A DNA stretch of 64,000 nt from positions 62,001-126,000 of the forward strand of contig CAVHCX010000003.1 of assembly GCA_963634745.1 (NCBI GenBank), in the 5' to 3' direction. Shown here piece after piece: positions 35,869-44,395 of this stretch (positions within the stretch are counted from its first letter, which is position 1; every line of letters begins with the position of its first letter). The DNA is from CAKRJP01 sp963634745. Its GTDB lineage: Bacteria > Bacillota > Clostridia > Lachnospirales > Lachnospiraceae. The position numbers and the translations under genes are program-made. The notes beneath the pieces were generated by a model. The model saw nothing but the letters and a program-made list of their open reading frames with translations. It did no database searches and was not told where the DNA came from.

Positions 35869-35873
35869 GTCAA
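35845..35873 (-). promoter_or_regulatory. Promoter of the ATPase/nuclease gene
   Basis: TTGACA (35868-35873) and TATTAT (35845-35850) are separated by 17 bases on the minus strand. The start site would fall near 35838, inside the left palindrome arm. Confidence 0.85.
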
Positions 35874-35898
35874 TTTTAAAATCACTCGAGTTTTACTG

Positions 35899-36211
35899 TT
35901 ATCTGTTTTGCACCTTCTCGATATAAGCATAGATCATATCTGCCGCATCTTCTAAGTCAATCTTACCGGCATTGATCATTAAGTCATAGTTTAAGGAATC
36001 TCCCCAGCTTCTTCCGGTATAGTAATTATAATAACGCTGTCTGGCCTGGTCTTCCTGGTCCATTTCCTTTAAGGAAATTCCTTCATAGGCAATTTTACTT
36101 CTGGCCTGGCGGAAGGCATCGTCTGCGTAGATAAAAATGTGATAGCAATTTTCCACATCCGAAAGCGCTTCCGTACTGTCTGCTTATGGTAACAAGGGTA
36201 TGGTCCTTCAT
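35899..36211 (-). pseudogene. Cytidylate-kinase-like gene with internal deletion
   Basis: A good start (ATG 36209-36211, GGAGAG upstream) opens MKDHTLVTISRQYGS, the N-terminus of the cytidylate-kinase-like family. The frame then breaks, and in another frame the C-terminal part continues as EALSDVENCYHIFIYADDAF to the stop at 35899 (about 90 residues). Intact family members are near 200 residues, so roughly 85 codons including most of the P-loop are lost, with a frame change at about 36170. The start sits one base after the GPH symporter stop, so it was probably the last gene of that operon. It cannot make a working kinase. Confidence 0.75.
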
Positions 36212-36212
36212 C

Positions 36213-37604
36213 TTACATCTCTCCTTTCGCTTCGCGCTCGATCAAATCCTTCATAATCTGCGGATATTGCTCATCCAAATGATAGAAAATTAATACTAAG
36301 AGAACGCCTCCGGCTACGATCAAAGGTCCTACCTTGTAAATGTTAATGATCATATGCAGGGCGCTGTCCGGCTGTGTTACGCTTCCGGAAGAGGTACTGA
36401 TGTATCCTCCTAAAGACAAGAGGCCTGTCATCACTGCAGATGCAATACCTGCACCGACCTTTGTTCCGATCGAACCTCCGGCAAAGATCAGACTTTCCTG
36501 GCGCACATGGGTCTTCCACTGTCCATATTCTACTACGTCACCAATCATACCGAAGACAACTGCATTTAAAGGAGCAAGTCCGATGGCTCTTGCTACACAG
36601 CTCATAACCATCCAAGGAATGCTATATGGATTTAAGAAAAACAGAAGCTGTCCAACCAGGGCAACGATACTTCCTGCCAGGGCAATATTTCTCTTTCCAA
36701 ACTTCTTGATAAGCGGTACGCAAAGGAAAATAAATAATACAAGAAGCAAAATTTCTGTCAGATACAGGGCACTGTAAAGCCAGGTATCGTTCTTAAAAAT
36801 ATACTTGCAATAGTAAGGAAGGATGGTTCCTGATACACTGAAGGATACGCTCTGGAACATCCAAAGGAACAAGACTGCCCAGAAATAACGATTGGTTACT
36901 AATAATTTTAAGCCCTTCTTAATCGGGGTTTTCTCTGCCTTTTCCTGGCCTGCGATCACAACGGTCTCTTTACAGTTAAAGAAGCAAAGCAAAAGTAAAA
37001 TCAAGGCGATAATGGCCCATACAGACATGGTTTTTACCCATGCAGCCTGATCATTTCCAAATATTTTAACTAAAGGTGTGGTACAGGTAACGGCAATGAT
37101 CTTTCCAAGAGGAGATAAGCCCATTCGAACTACACTTAGCATATCTCGCTCGGAAGAAATACGAGTCATCATTGCCGACAAGCTTCCGTAAGGAAGGTTG
37201 ATTGCTGTATAACATACGGTGGTACAGAAGTTATAGGTTACAAAAATATAAATGATCTGCACCATTCCCATGGTATGGGGGACTGTAAATAACAAAATTG
37301 CCGATAAGGCATAGGGAACACTCATCCACAAGATCCAGGGTCTTGATTTTCCCCACTTAGATTCGGTTTTCTCAACAATAATTCCCATGATCATGTCTGA
37401 GAATCCATCAAAGAATCTGGAAATCAACATGATCAGACCAACACTGGCCGCTGCCACTCCTACATAATCGGTATAGAACAAGGTCAAAAGCGTTCCTACC
37501 ATACCAAATACTACATTACATGCCACGTCTCCACCGGCGTATGATAATCGAACCGGCCAGGATAGTTTCCCGTTTTCCATACTGTTTACCTTTTTTTCTT
37601 CCAC
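36213..37604 (-). CDS. GPH-family sugar:cation symporter
   Basis: This 463-residue membrane protein has about twelve hydrophobic segments. It carries the MelB/GPH motifs RFFDGFSDMIMG near 63-74, KWGKSRPWILW near 83-93 and GMIGDVVEYGQWKT in the second half. The start is GTG at 37602-37604, seven bases from GGAGAG; an ATG nearby is out of frame. It is the third gene of iolE-iolG-GPH, so it probably imports inositol or a derivative; no IolT-type carrier is seen in the window. The substrate is inferred only from position. Confidence 0.9.
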   Translation of the reverse strand: MEEKKVNSMENGKLSWPVRLSYAGGDVACNVVFGMVGTLLTLFYTDYVGVAAASVGLIMLISRFFDGFSDMIMGIIVEKTESKWGKSRPWILWMSVPYALSAILLFTVPHTMGMVQIIYIFVTYNFCTTVCYTAINLPYGSLSAMMTRISSERDMLSVVRMGLSPLGKIIAVTCTTPLVKIFGNDQAAWVKTMSVWAIIALILLLLCFFNCKETVVIAGQEKAEKTPIKKGLKLLVTNRYFWAVLFLWMFQSVSFSVSGTILPYYCKYIFKNDTWLYSALYLTEILLLVLFIFLCVPLIKKFGKRNIALAGSIVALVGQLLFFLNPYSIPWMVMSCVARAIGLAPLNAVVFGMIGDVVEYGQWKTHVRQESLIFAGGSIGTKVGAGIASAVMTGLLSLGGYISTSSGSVTQPDSALHMIINIYKVGPLIVAGGVLLVLIFYHLDEQYPQIMKDLIEREAKGEM

Positions 37605-37644
37605 GTTTCATCTCTCCTTTTCAACTGCCTTCTCTCCCTATATG

Positions 37645-37683
37645 GGAAAAGATCTGTAAATTTATGCTTCACAGATCTTTTCC
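37645..37683. repeat. 13-bp inverted repeat between iolG and the symporter gene
   Basis: GGAAAAGATCTGT and ACAGATCTTTTCC are perfect complements with a 13-base spacer. No T-run follows, so it is more likely an mRNA stabilising or processing hairpin than a terminator, or an operator. Confidence 0.8.
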
Positions 37684-37726
37684 ATTTATGCCTCTACTAT
37701 ATGAACTTCCATCCTATGAATGCTTT

Positions 37727-38740
37727 TTAAACTGTGATCTCAGAAATTTTAACCGGACGATGCTCCTCTAAGGATTTCTTAGCCGCAAGTCCCATAAGTA
37801 CCGGCTGCAAGCCGTCCATAACACCCAGTGGTGTGTCTGTATCATTTTCAATGGCTTCAATAAAGCACTTAATCTCTTTTGCATAAGCTGCCATGTAGCG
37901 CTCTAAGAAAAAGTACAGAGGCTTCTCACCGGTTACTCCCTCCGCGTTGCTGACAATCGCAGAAGATGTAGAATCATTAGATACTGCCACCATTCCCTTG
38001 GAACCGAATACCTCTGCTCTCTGGTCATATCCATAGACAGCCTTTCTAGAGTTATCGATCACTGCAATGGCACCATTTTCCATCTTAAGAGTGATAACTG
38101 CTGTATCTACATCTCCGGCTTCTCCGATGGCCGGGTCTACCAAAACGGCTGCCTCTACATATACTTCTGTGGCATCGCAGCCTGCAAGGAAACGTACCAT
38201 ATCAAAATCATGGATGGTCATATCCAGGAAGATTCCTCCGGACACCTTTACATAGTCTGCGCACGGTGGCTCAGGATCTCTGGAAGTAATCTTAATGATA
38301 TGAGGATCTCCAACCTTTCCGTCTACAACTGCCTGTCTAACAGCCTCAAAGTTGTGGTCAAATCTTCTGTTAAATCCAACCTGATATTTTACCTTGCTGT
38401 CCTTTAAGACCTCAATAACATCCTTAATCTTGTCAACATCATGATCAATCGGCTTCTCACAAAATACATGTTTTCCGGCCTTAATAGCCTCTACGGAAAT
38501 TGGTGAGTGGGTGTCTGTGGAAGAGCAGATTAAGACTGCATCGATCTCAGGATCTGCCAAGATTTCCTTATAATCCTTGGTAACTGCCTCTACGCCCATA
38601 TCCTTGGCCCACTTTTCAGTCGTCTCATTCATAAATGGGTCTGCCAAAAGTTTTACTTTTGCGTCTTTTACCTGGGTGCAAATACTCTCTACATGTACTT
38701 TTCCGATTCTTCCTGCTCCGATAATTCCTACGTTTACCAT
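37727..38740 (-). CDS. iolG: Myo-inositol 2-dehydrogenase
   Basis: IolG oxidises myo-inositol to 2-keto-myo-inositol with NAD+, the first step of the pathway. The 337-residue protein has a Rossmann motif GIIGAGRIG at 5-13, catalytic Lys96 in CEKP, and Asp173/His177 in FLDMTIHDFD, the triad of GFO/IDH/MocA inositol dehydrogenases. It lies 67 bases downstream of iolE, with a hairpin between them. Related enzymes accept scyllo- or chiro-inositol, so the isomer is not certain. The rest of the iol pathway nearby strongly supports this assignment. Confidence 0.92.
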   Translation of the reverse strand: MVNVGIIGAGRIGKVHVESICTQVKDAKVKLLADPFMNETTEKWAKDMGVEAVTKDYKEILADPEIDAVLICSSTDTHSPISVEAIKAGKHVFCEKPIDHDVDKIKDVIEVLKDSKVKYQVGFNRRFDHNFEAVRQAVVDGKVGDPHIIKITSRDPEPPCADYVKVSGGIFLDMTIHDFDMVRFLAGCDATEVYVEAAVLVDPAIGEAGDVDTAVITLKMENGAIAVIDNSRKAVYGYDQRAEVFGSKGMVAVSNDSTSSAIVSNAEGVTGEKPLYFFLERYMAAYAKEIKCFIEAIENDTDTPLGVMDGLQPVLMGLAAKKSLEEHRPVKISEITV

Positions 38741-38784
38741 TGTTTTTTCTCCTTTTTATATTCTCGTTTTTCTTTACATCTTAC

Positions 38785-38806
38785 ATACGAAAGTGAATCT
38801 TCGTAT
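38785..38806. repeat. Inverted repeat between iolE and iolG
   Basis: ATACGAA and TTCGTAT are perfect complements with an eight-base spacer, directly after the iolE stop. There is no T-run. It could be an intercistronic hairpin. Confidence 0.65.
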
Positions 38807-38807
38807 C

Positions 38808-39707
38808 TTATAATCCTGTCTTTTCTGCAATAAATTTTCTTGCCTTCAGTGCATACTCAAAAGGGTTTGCCTTGGCCGGATCCTGCTCTGCCTCTACAAC
38901 CATGTATCCTTCATAGCCTGATTCTTCAAGGACTTTAAAAATGGGATCAAAGTCGATAGAGCCGTCTCCCGGTACCGTGAAAGTTCCCATACGAACCCCG
39001 TCTAAGAAGCTTAAGTCTTCCTTCTTTACTTTTTCTACAACATCTTTGCGAATATCTTTTAAATGCACATGCTTGATTCTGTCTGCATACTTTTTCACCA
39101 TCTCCAGAGGATCTTCCCCACAGTAGGCGAAATGACCGGTATCAAATAAGAGGCTTACATACTCAGGATCTGTATTTGCCATCATCCGCTCTACTTCATC
39201 TGCATTCTGTACCACAGTTCCCATGTGGTGATGGAAGGTAAGAGCAATTCCATACTCCTCTTTTGCGATCTTTCCAAGCTTGTTCATTCCTGAGCAGAAG
39301 GTATCCCACTCCTCATCATTCATTACATACTTGTGTCCGAAAATCGGAGTATCAAGCATTCCCTGAACGCTGTAGCTTTGCTCGGAAGCACCGATGATCT
39401 TCGCTCCCATCTCCTTTAGATAAGTAAGCTGGGCCCGGAATTCTTTTTCTACCTCCTCAAATGGCTTTGTGATAAGAAAGGCAGAAAACCACTGGTTGCA
39501 GATCTCTACCCCTCTAAGATCCAGGGCCTGCTTTAACTGGGCTGTATCCTTGGGATACTTATTTCCTACCTCTGATCCTGTAAATCCTGCCAGGGCCATC
39601 TCACTGACGCATTGCTCAAAAGTATTTTCACTTCCAAGGTCCGGCATGTCATCGTTGGTCCATGCGATTGGTGCGATTCCAAGTTTTACTTTTTCTTTGT
39701 TGAACAT
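38808..39707 (-). CDS. iolE: Myo-inosose-2 dehydratase
   Basis: IolE dehydrates 2-keto-myo-inositol to 3D-trihydroxycyclohexane-1,2-dione, the substrate of IolD. The 299-residue TIM barrel of the xylose-isomerase-like superfamily has the metal ligands of the family spread over GSEVGNKYP, FHHHMGTVV, LLFDTGHFAYCGEDP, HVHLKDI and VVEAEQDP. It is the first gene of iolE-iolG-GPH. The adjacent iolG and the separate iolCDB operon fix the identity. Confidence 0.93.
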   Translation of the reverse strand: MFNKEKVKLGIAPIAWTNDDMPDLGSENTFEQCVSEMALAGFTGSEVGNKYPKDTAQLKQALDLRGVEICNQWFSAFLITKPFEEVEKEFRAQLTYLKEMGAKIIGASEQSYSVQGMLDTPIFGHKYVMNDEEWDTFCSGMNKLGKIAKEEYGIALTFHHHMGTVVQNADEVERMMANTDPEYVSLLFDTGHFAYCGEDPLEMVKKYADRIKHVHLKDIRKDVVEKVKKEDLSFLDGVRMGTFTVPGDGSIDFDPIFKVLEESGYEGYMVVEAEQDPAKANPFEYALKARKFIAEKTGL

Positions 39708-40036
39708 TGTTCTTTCTTCCTTCTTTCTGTCTTATTTTTTATTTCGTTCTTTTCACGACTCGTGTTTCTTTGTGACTCTATAGTAACCCAAATCCGGGGC
39801 CTCATATATTGTAAGAATTTTAAAAACCAGGGCTGTATTTTTAGGTAGATTGTTATTGTTTCTCCTGTCTTTTTCTTGACATTTCGGGTCCTGTATTTTG
39901 TGTCTTTTTTTTGGGTTTTATTTTTAGATTGGCCCTGTGCATTTGTTTTTTCTTTCTTTTCACACACGAAAATTTGCATAAAAAAAGAAAGCAACTGCCT
40001 CCCTTTCCGGGAAAGCCTAGCTTTCTTTTTCTTCAT
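39708..40036. other. AT-rich intergenic region upstream of iolE
   Basis: These 329 bases carry the terminator of the upstream signalling operon (39981-40030) and the unmapped iolE promoter. A perfect CACGA-C-TCGTG palindrome at 39754-39764 is a possible operator, about 47 bases before the iolE start. I see no convincing -35/-10 pair and no gene; Lys-rich open frames here reflect base composition. Confidence 0.6.
39981..40030 (-). terminator. Terminator of the lacI-SBP-HK-RR operon
   Basis: On the minus strand AAAAAGAAAGC pairs with GCTTTCTTTTT around a structured loop (inner TTTCC-C-GGAAA), followed by a further T-run. Confidence 0.85.
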
Positions 40037-41668
40037 TTATTCAGTTACTTTTTTTCTGTAGTGGGCCGGGCTCATTCCTTCTGCTTTTTTGAATACTTTG
40101 GAAAAATAGTGATAGTCATTAAAGCCGGATTCTTCCGCCACCTGCCACATTTTCATATTTCTTTCCCCAAGGATTTTTTTTGCATGATCCAGGCGAAGTT
40201 TTAAGAGGTAGTTGGAAAATCCAATTCCCATCTCCTGGCTAAATAAGTAGCTTAGATAGGAGCTATTGACCCCGGCTGCCTCCGCTGCCTCCCCAAGGCC
40301 CATATCTTCTCTATAGTGGTCCTGTGCATATTCTGCTGCCATCTTAACCGGGGGACTGATATTCTCTGGAAGGTCCTGTCTTTCCCCGGAAAAAGCGGCC
40401 CCTGCCAAACGGTCTAGGGCTTCTTTTACCTCTTGGATCTCTGCAAAACGAAACTCTTCTCTTGCCCCTTCTATCTGCAGGCTGTGGACTAATTTTTTAA
40501 ACCATTGCTCAATCAGTATGCTGTCGCAGTGGGAATTTTTGAAAGCTTCTACTGTTTCTTCTGCCCCTAGCAGAAATTCCTTCTTTTCCCCTTTCTTTTG
40601 CAAGGCCTTGGCATCCTTTAAAAGGTCTTCTGCCTCCCTTGGAAGGTCTTTTCCCACCTGCTTATCTACCTCATAGTAGGCCATGCCATCCTTCTCATAA
40701 AAACTATACTTGATCATCATTCTGGCCTGCTGATATGCCTGGCGCAGGGCATCCATTCCGATGCAAATGTTGCTGACACCGATTTTATAATTCTCCTCTT
40801 CCTCCCTGCAAATCCGAAAGCAGGCCGAGGATGTACAGGTAAGTTTCTGGTACATGACGCTGCTTTTGTGTTCCTCGGACAAGTCTAAAAAACAGCAATA
40901 GATTCCATTTCCCAAATAGACCAATTCTTCATGACCTTTGGATGCGGTAAGCCTCTCCTGTAATTTGTCCTTCATGCGTTTATAAAATTCAAAGCTTTCC
41001 TGCTCTTTTTTTGCTTCCTCCAAGGGATCTAGGGTCGCTTCTTTCTCCTCTTTTTTTATAACGATGACTGCACTGTTTTTATATTTTCCGGAAATACCCG
41101 CACGGATCCTTTTTTCTTCCCGCTCTTCTCCCAGTAAGGTTCCTGCCAGAATCTGATTAAAGAAGAGGAACTTTTCATTCATGCTGTAGCCTTCCCCGGA
41201 AGTGTCTTTTGGAGCTTCTCTTGACTCTTCCTTGGGCTCCTCTTTGGACTCCCCTTTGGATTCTTCCTCTATAGGATCTTCTTCCTGCTTTTTATCCAAA
41301 TGTCCACGGGCCGCTTCCAGCACCTGATAGAGGCTCTCTTCGTCCAGGCTATTTTTTAGCACATACTCGTCTGCCCCCTCTTTCATGGCTTTTTTCACAT
41401 ATTCAAATTCATCATGACAGCTTAGTACAATAATATAAATATCCGGATATTTTTTTCGAATTTCTGTGATTAGCTGAATACCATCCATCAATGGCATGGA
41501 TAAGTCTGTCACCACCAAGTCTACCGGGTCTTTTTCTAAGGCCTCTAGGGCCTCCTCCCCGTCTCTTACATCAGCTGTAATTTCAAATCCGGCCCGCTCC
41601 CATGATGCCAACATTTTCAGATAACTTCTTACCAAAAAATCATCATCTGCTAATAATGCTTTTCTCAT
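40037..41668 (-). CDS. YesN-type response regulator (AraC DNA-binding)
   Basis: This 543-residue protein has a receiver domain (1-120) with DDD at 8-10, phospho-acceptor Asp55 in VVTDLSMP and a conserved serine/lysine end. A stretch rich in Glu/Lys/Ser (about 135-165) and a long linker follow, then an AraC double helix-turn-helix (about 440-540) with VAEESGFNDYHYFSKVF. It overlaps the kinase gene by four bases (ATGA). It is the last gene of a four-gene signalling operon; the target is probably one of the adjacent inositol operons. The charged low-complexity insert is unusual for this family. Confidence 0.92.
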   Translation of the reverse strand: MRKALLADDDFLVRSYLKMLASWERAGFEITADVRDGEEALEALEKDPVDLVVTDLSMPLMDGIQLITEIRKKYPDIYIIVLSCHDEFEYVKKAMKEGADEYVLKNSLDEESLYQVLEAARGHLDKKQEEDPIEEESKGESKEEPKEESREAPKDTSGEGYSMNEKFLFFNQILAGTLLGEEREEKRIRAGISGKYKNSAVIVIKKEEKEATLDPLEEAKKEQESFEFYKRMKDKLQERLTASKGHEELVYLGNGIYCCFLDLSEEHKSSVMYQKLTCTSSACFRICREEEENYKIGVSNICIGMDALRQAYQQARMMIKYSFYEKDGMAYYEVDKQVGKDLPREAEDLLKDAKALQKKGEKKEFLLGAEETVEAFKNSHCDSILIEQWFKKLVHSLQIEGAREEFRFAEIQEVKEALDRLAGAAFSGERQDLPENISPPVKMAAEYAQDHYREDMGLGEAAEAAGVNSSYLSYLFSQEMGIGFSNYLLKLRLDHAKKILGERNMKMWQVAEESGFNDYHYFSKVFKKAEGMSPAHYRKKVTE

Positions 41669-43398
41669 GCTCCACCATCCTCATTTCTATTCACCGGCAA
41701 ATAGATGGTTGCCTGTGTTCCCTCTTCACTGCTTTCTAAAGAAAACTTTGCCTGTGTTCCATAATATAATCTCAGCCGCTCCTGAATATTGGGGATTCCT
41801 ACGGCTGTCAGTCCCTTGGTCTTCTTTTCCTTGGGATTTAACAAATCTTCCATTTGCTCCTTGGTCATGCCTCTTCCGTTATCCTTAACCTTCAGATAAA
41901 GTCTGGAGCCGGAGGTGTAGGCCTGGATTTCCAAATGTTTTCTGCCGCTTTTTAAATCCAGGCCGTGGATCAGAGAATTCTCCACCAAGGGCTGCAGGAT
42001 GAGTCTCGGAATCAGGCATTGTTCCGCCTCTCTTTCCACTTGGAAGGCCACTTCATAGACCTCCCCATTTCGAAATTCCTGTAAATGAATATAATTTTCC
42101 AATACCTGTCTTTCTTCCGCTACCGTTAGAAAGGCGCCTTTTTTTCGAATACAGGTTTGGAGCAATTCCACAAAGTCTCCGATCACTCCTGCGATCTCCT
42201 TTTCCCCTCGGATCATGGCATAAAATTTTATAGAGTTTAAGGTATTGTACATAAAATGTGGGGTAATCTGGTATTGGAGGGCCTCCAACTCGGCATCTTT
42301 TTTCTTCTTTTCCTCCCGGATCAGCTGTTCAATCAATTTTTCGATCTGGTCTAACATGCGGTTAAACTCTTCCGCCGCCAGACCGATCTCGTCTCTTGAT
42401 ACCACCTCTGCCCTGGTATTTAGGTCTCCTCCTGCAATATCCTTCATGGCATCCATAAGCTTTCTTACGGGCCGGTATACGATTCTGGAAATGTAGGCTG
42501 CTGCCAGTATCGCCAAGGCGCCCAAGGCCACCGTCACTGCCACAATATATTTCCGCATGGTCCTCAAGTCGTTTAATACCATACTTTTCTTGGCACTTAC
42601 AAAAATTCCGCATTCTGAGAAGCTTCCCTGGCAGTAAATATAGATCGTTTCGTCATCCGCCCCAACCACATTGGAAAGCCCTATATAGCTTTTATATTTT
42701 TTCACCGGAAAGGTCTCCCCCATATGGGATAGCTCCCTGTCTGCAATAATCTTCCCATCCCGAATCAGCTCCATCTGGTCCAGCTCTGCGTTGGCCGGGT
42801 CTTCCAGGTAGGCATAGCTTAAATTCTGCTCCTCGATATTGGCACACAGGTATCCTAAGAGGCTTCCGTCGTCTGCTGTCACTTCCTCGGCAAATTCCAA
42901 CAAATTTCCGCTATCATGAGCCAGATCCTCGGAAATAAAAGGGCCGCCATTTTCCTTTGCCAGGTCTTCAAAATCCTTTATCTCTTTCTCCTCTAATTTG
43001 CTTTTGTAGACCGGGTAATCTAAAGAAGTCACCACTTGTTTTTCCTCAGGAATCACCAGATACATGCTGGAAATTTTCTGATCCATGTCGGAAAATGTAC
43101 GAAGCCTTGTGGAGATTTCATTTAAGTGATTCTCATCCTTATCTTTTAAATAAGCCTCCAACTCTTCTGTAATTTGACTGTCGTAGGAGGCCTTGATGGT
43201 AATATTACAGACGTCTTTTAACATATCGTCTATGGTATCTGTCAAAAGCCTAATCCTCTGACTCAGGACAGTTACATAATTTTCCTCAATCATCCGGGAG
43301 GACCTTCCATAAAATATGAAAGCCATTGTCACCGCTGTAAGTAAGGTGATCCCTGTGATGGCAAGCAGAACTTTACTTCTTATACTCCTGACTTTCAT
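41665..43398 (-). CDS. YesM-type sensor histidine kinase
   Basis: This 577-residue membrane kinase has helices near 10-30 and 293-315, an extracellular dCache-like region between them, a HAMP domain (about 315-370), and a His-kinase domain with His381 in TPHFMYNTLNS. The ATPase domain contains NSLIHGLD and DNGRGM. It overlaps the preceding binding-protein gene by 26 bases and the regulator by four, so the three are translated together. The extracellular binding protein likely presents the ligand to this kinase. Confidence 0.92.
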   Translation of the reverse strand: MKVRSIRSKVLLAITGITLLTAVTMAFIFYGRSSRMIEENYVTVLSQRIRLLTDTIDDMLKDVCNITIKASYDSQITEELEAYLKDKDENHLNEISTRLRTFSDMDQKISSMYLVIPEEKQVVTSLDYPVYKSKLEEKEIKDFEDLAKENGGPFISEDLAHDSGNLLEFAEEVTADDGSLLGYLCANIEEQNLSYAYLEDPANAELDQMELIRDGKIIADRELSHMGETFPVKKYKSYIGLSNVVGADDETIYIYCQGSFSECGIFVSAKKSMVLNDLRTMRKYIVAVTVALGALAILAAAYISRIVYRPVRKLMDAMKDIAGGDLNTRAEVVSRDEIGLAAEEFNRMLDQIEKLIEQLIREEKKKKDAELEALQYQITPHFMYNTLNSIKFYAMIRGEKEIAGVIGDFVELLQTCIRKKGAFLTVAEERQVLENYIHLQEFRNGEVYEVAFQVEREAEQCLIPRLILQPLVENSLIHGLDLKSGRKHLEIQAYTSGSRLYLKVKDNGRGMTKEQMEDLLNPKEKKTKGLTAVGIPNIQERLRLYYGTQAKFSLESSEEGTQATIYLPVNRNEDGGA

Positions 43399-44347
43399 CT
43401 TTTTTTGTATACTCCTTTATATTGTCTTTGGTCAGTATTTTTGCCTCCAGATAATAATTTTTTTCAGGATCTTCTCCCTTCCTGAGCCGGTCAAGATAGT
43501 GGATGGTCTCGTAGCCAATCTCATAACCGGACTGGGCGGCCAGGGCAGCAATCTGCCCTTCTTCCACTGCCTTTAAAGTATCTTCCTGCTCATCAAAGGC
43601 TACGATCTGAATCCCGCTATCCTTCAACTCATCCACAAGTCCCATGGCTGTCACACCGCTGGTCGCCATAATACCTTTTATTTCCGGATAGGTTTCCATT
43701 AAATCTCTTACCTTCTTCTCCGACATTTGCATATTGGCATAACCGCCTTCTACAAAGCCAAACTCCATATTAGGCTCTGATTTCATGTATTCTTTGAATC
43801 CTTCCACCCGCTCCCTATGTCCTTTTTGGCTTAGGTCTCCGGATACGATCCCCACCTGACCTTCATGACCCAGGGCCTTGGCCAGTTCTTTTGCCAGCTC
43901 ATAGCCTGCCTTATAATTATCGATGCCAATGTAGGGAAGGGTTTCATCCCCCATAGCATTGTCAAAATTTACGGCTGTAATCTCTTTTTCTTTAATTTCC
44001 TGCAAATAGTCCGGCGTCGTATAAGAATCAACAGGAGCGATGGCCAAGGCATCTACATTCTGCTTAATCAGCTTTTCAACCTGCTTTTCCTGGACCTTTA
44101 CATCCACCTCGGAATCCGGGGAAAGGGTAATTACATCCATATCATACTGGTCTGCGGCATTCTCCATACCGGAGCATACCGACATCCAGTACTGGCTGGT
44201 GTTGGACTTTATTACAACTCCTACCACATAGCGGTCTTCCCGCTTTTCATAGGAGGCATTCCCCTGGCATCCGGAGCAAAGAAAGGCCAGCACAAGCCCT
44301 AAAATTCCTAGGATTCCCAGATTTTTCCCTAGTTTTTTTCCCTTCAT
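43373..44347 (-). CDS. Periplasmic-binding-protein lipoprotein, likely sensor partner
   Basis: This 324-residue lipoprotein has lipidation Cys27 (LCSGC) and a type I sugar-binding fold, as in ribose/galactose/inositol binders: VVGVVIKSNTSQYWMSV near the N-terminus, AIAPVDS and GIDNYKAGYELA. No permease or ATPase gene is nearby; instead it is tightly coupled to a histidine kinase. It probably forms a three-component sensor in which the loaded binding protein signals to the kinase. I chose ATG 44345-44347 (GGA nine bases upstream); a GTG nine bases earlier is possible. Confidence 0.88.
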   Translation of the reverse strand: MKGKKLGKNLGILGILGLVLAFLCSGCQGNASYEKREDRYVVGVVIKSNTSQYWMSVCSGMENAADQYDMDVITLSPDSEVDVKVQEKQVEKLIKQNVDALAIAPVDSYTTPDYLQEIKEKEITAVNFDNAMGDETLPYIGIDNYKAGYELAKELAKALGHEGQVGIVSGDLSQKGHRERVEGFKEYMKSEPNMEFGFVEGGYANMQMSEKKVRDLMETYPEIKGIMATSGVTAMGLVDELKDSGIQIVAFDEQEDTLKAVEEGQIAALAAQSGYEIGYETIHYLDRLRKGEDPEKNYYLEAKILTKDNIKEYTKKDESQEYKK

Positions 44348-44358
44348 ATTCTGCACTT

Positions 44359-44385
44359 CCTATATTCCCTATATGCCCTATATAG
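44359..44385 (-). repeat. Three 9-bp direct repeats in the lacI-SBP gap
   Basis: CCTATATTC, CCTATATGC and CCTATATAG are tandem on the plus strand. On the mRNA they give three AUAUAGG blocks, the last of which is the ribosome site of the binding-protein gene. Confidence 0.75.
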
Positions 44386-44395
44386 TTATAGTGAC

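Noticed and set aside
39686..40036. Lys-rich minus-strand open frame and Phe-rich plus-strand frames upstream of iolE
   Set aside because: These are low-complexity readings of AT-rich intergenic DNA and a terminator.
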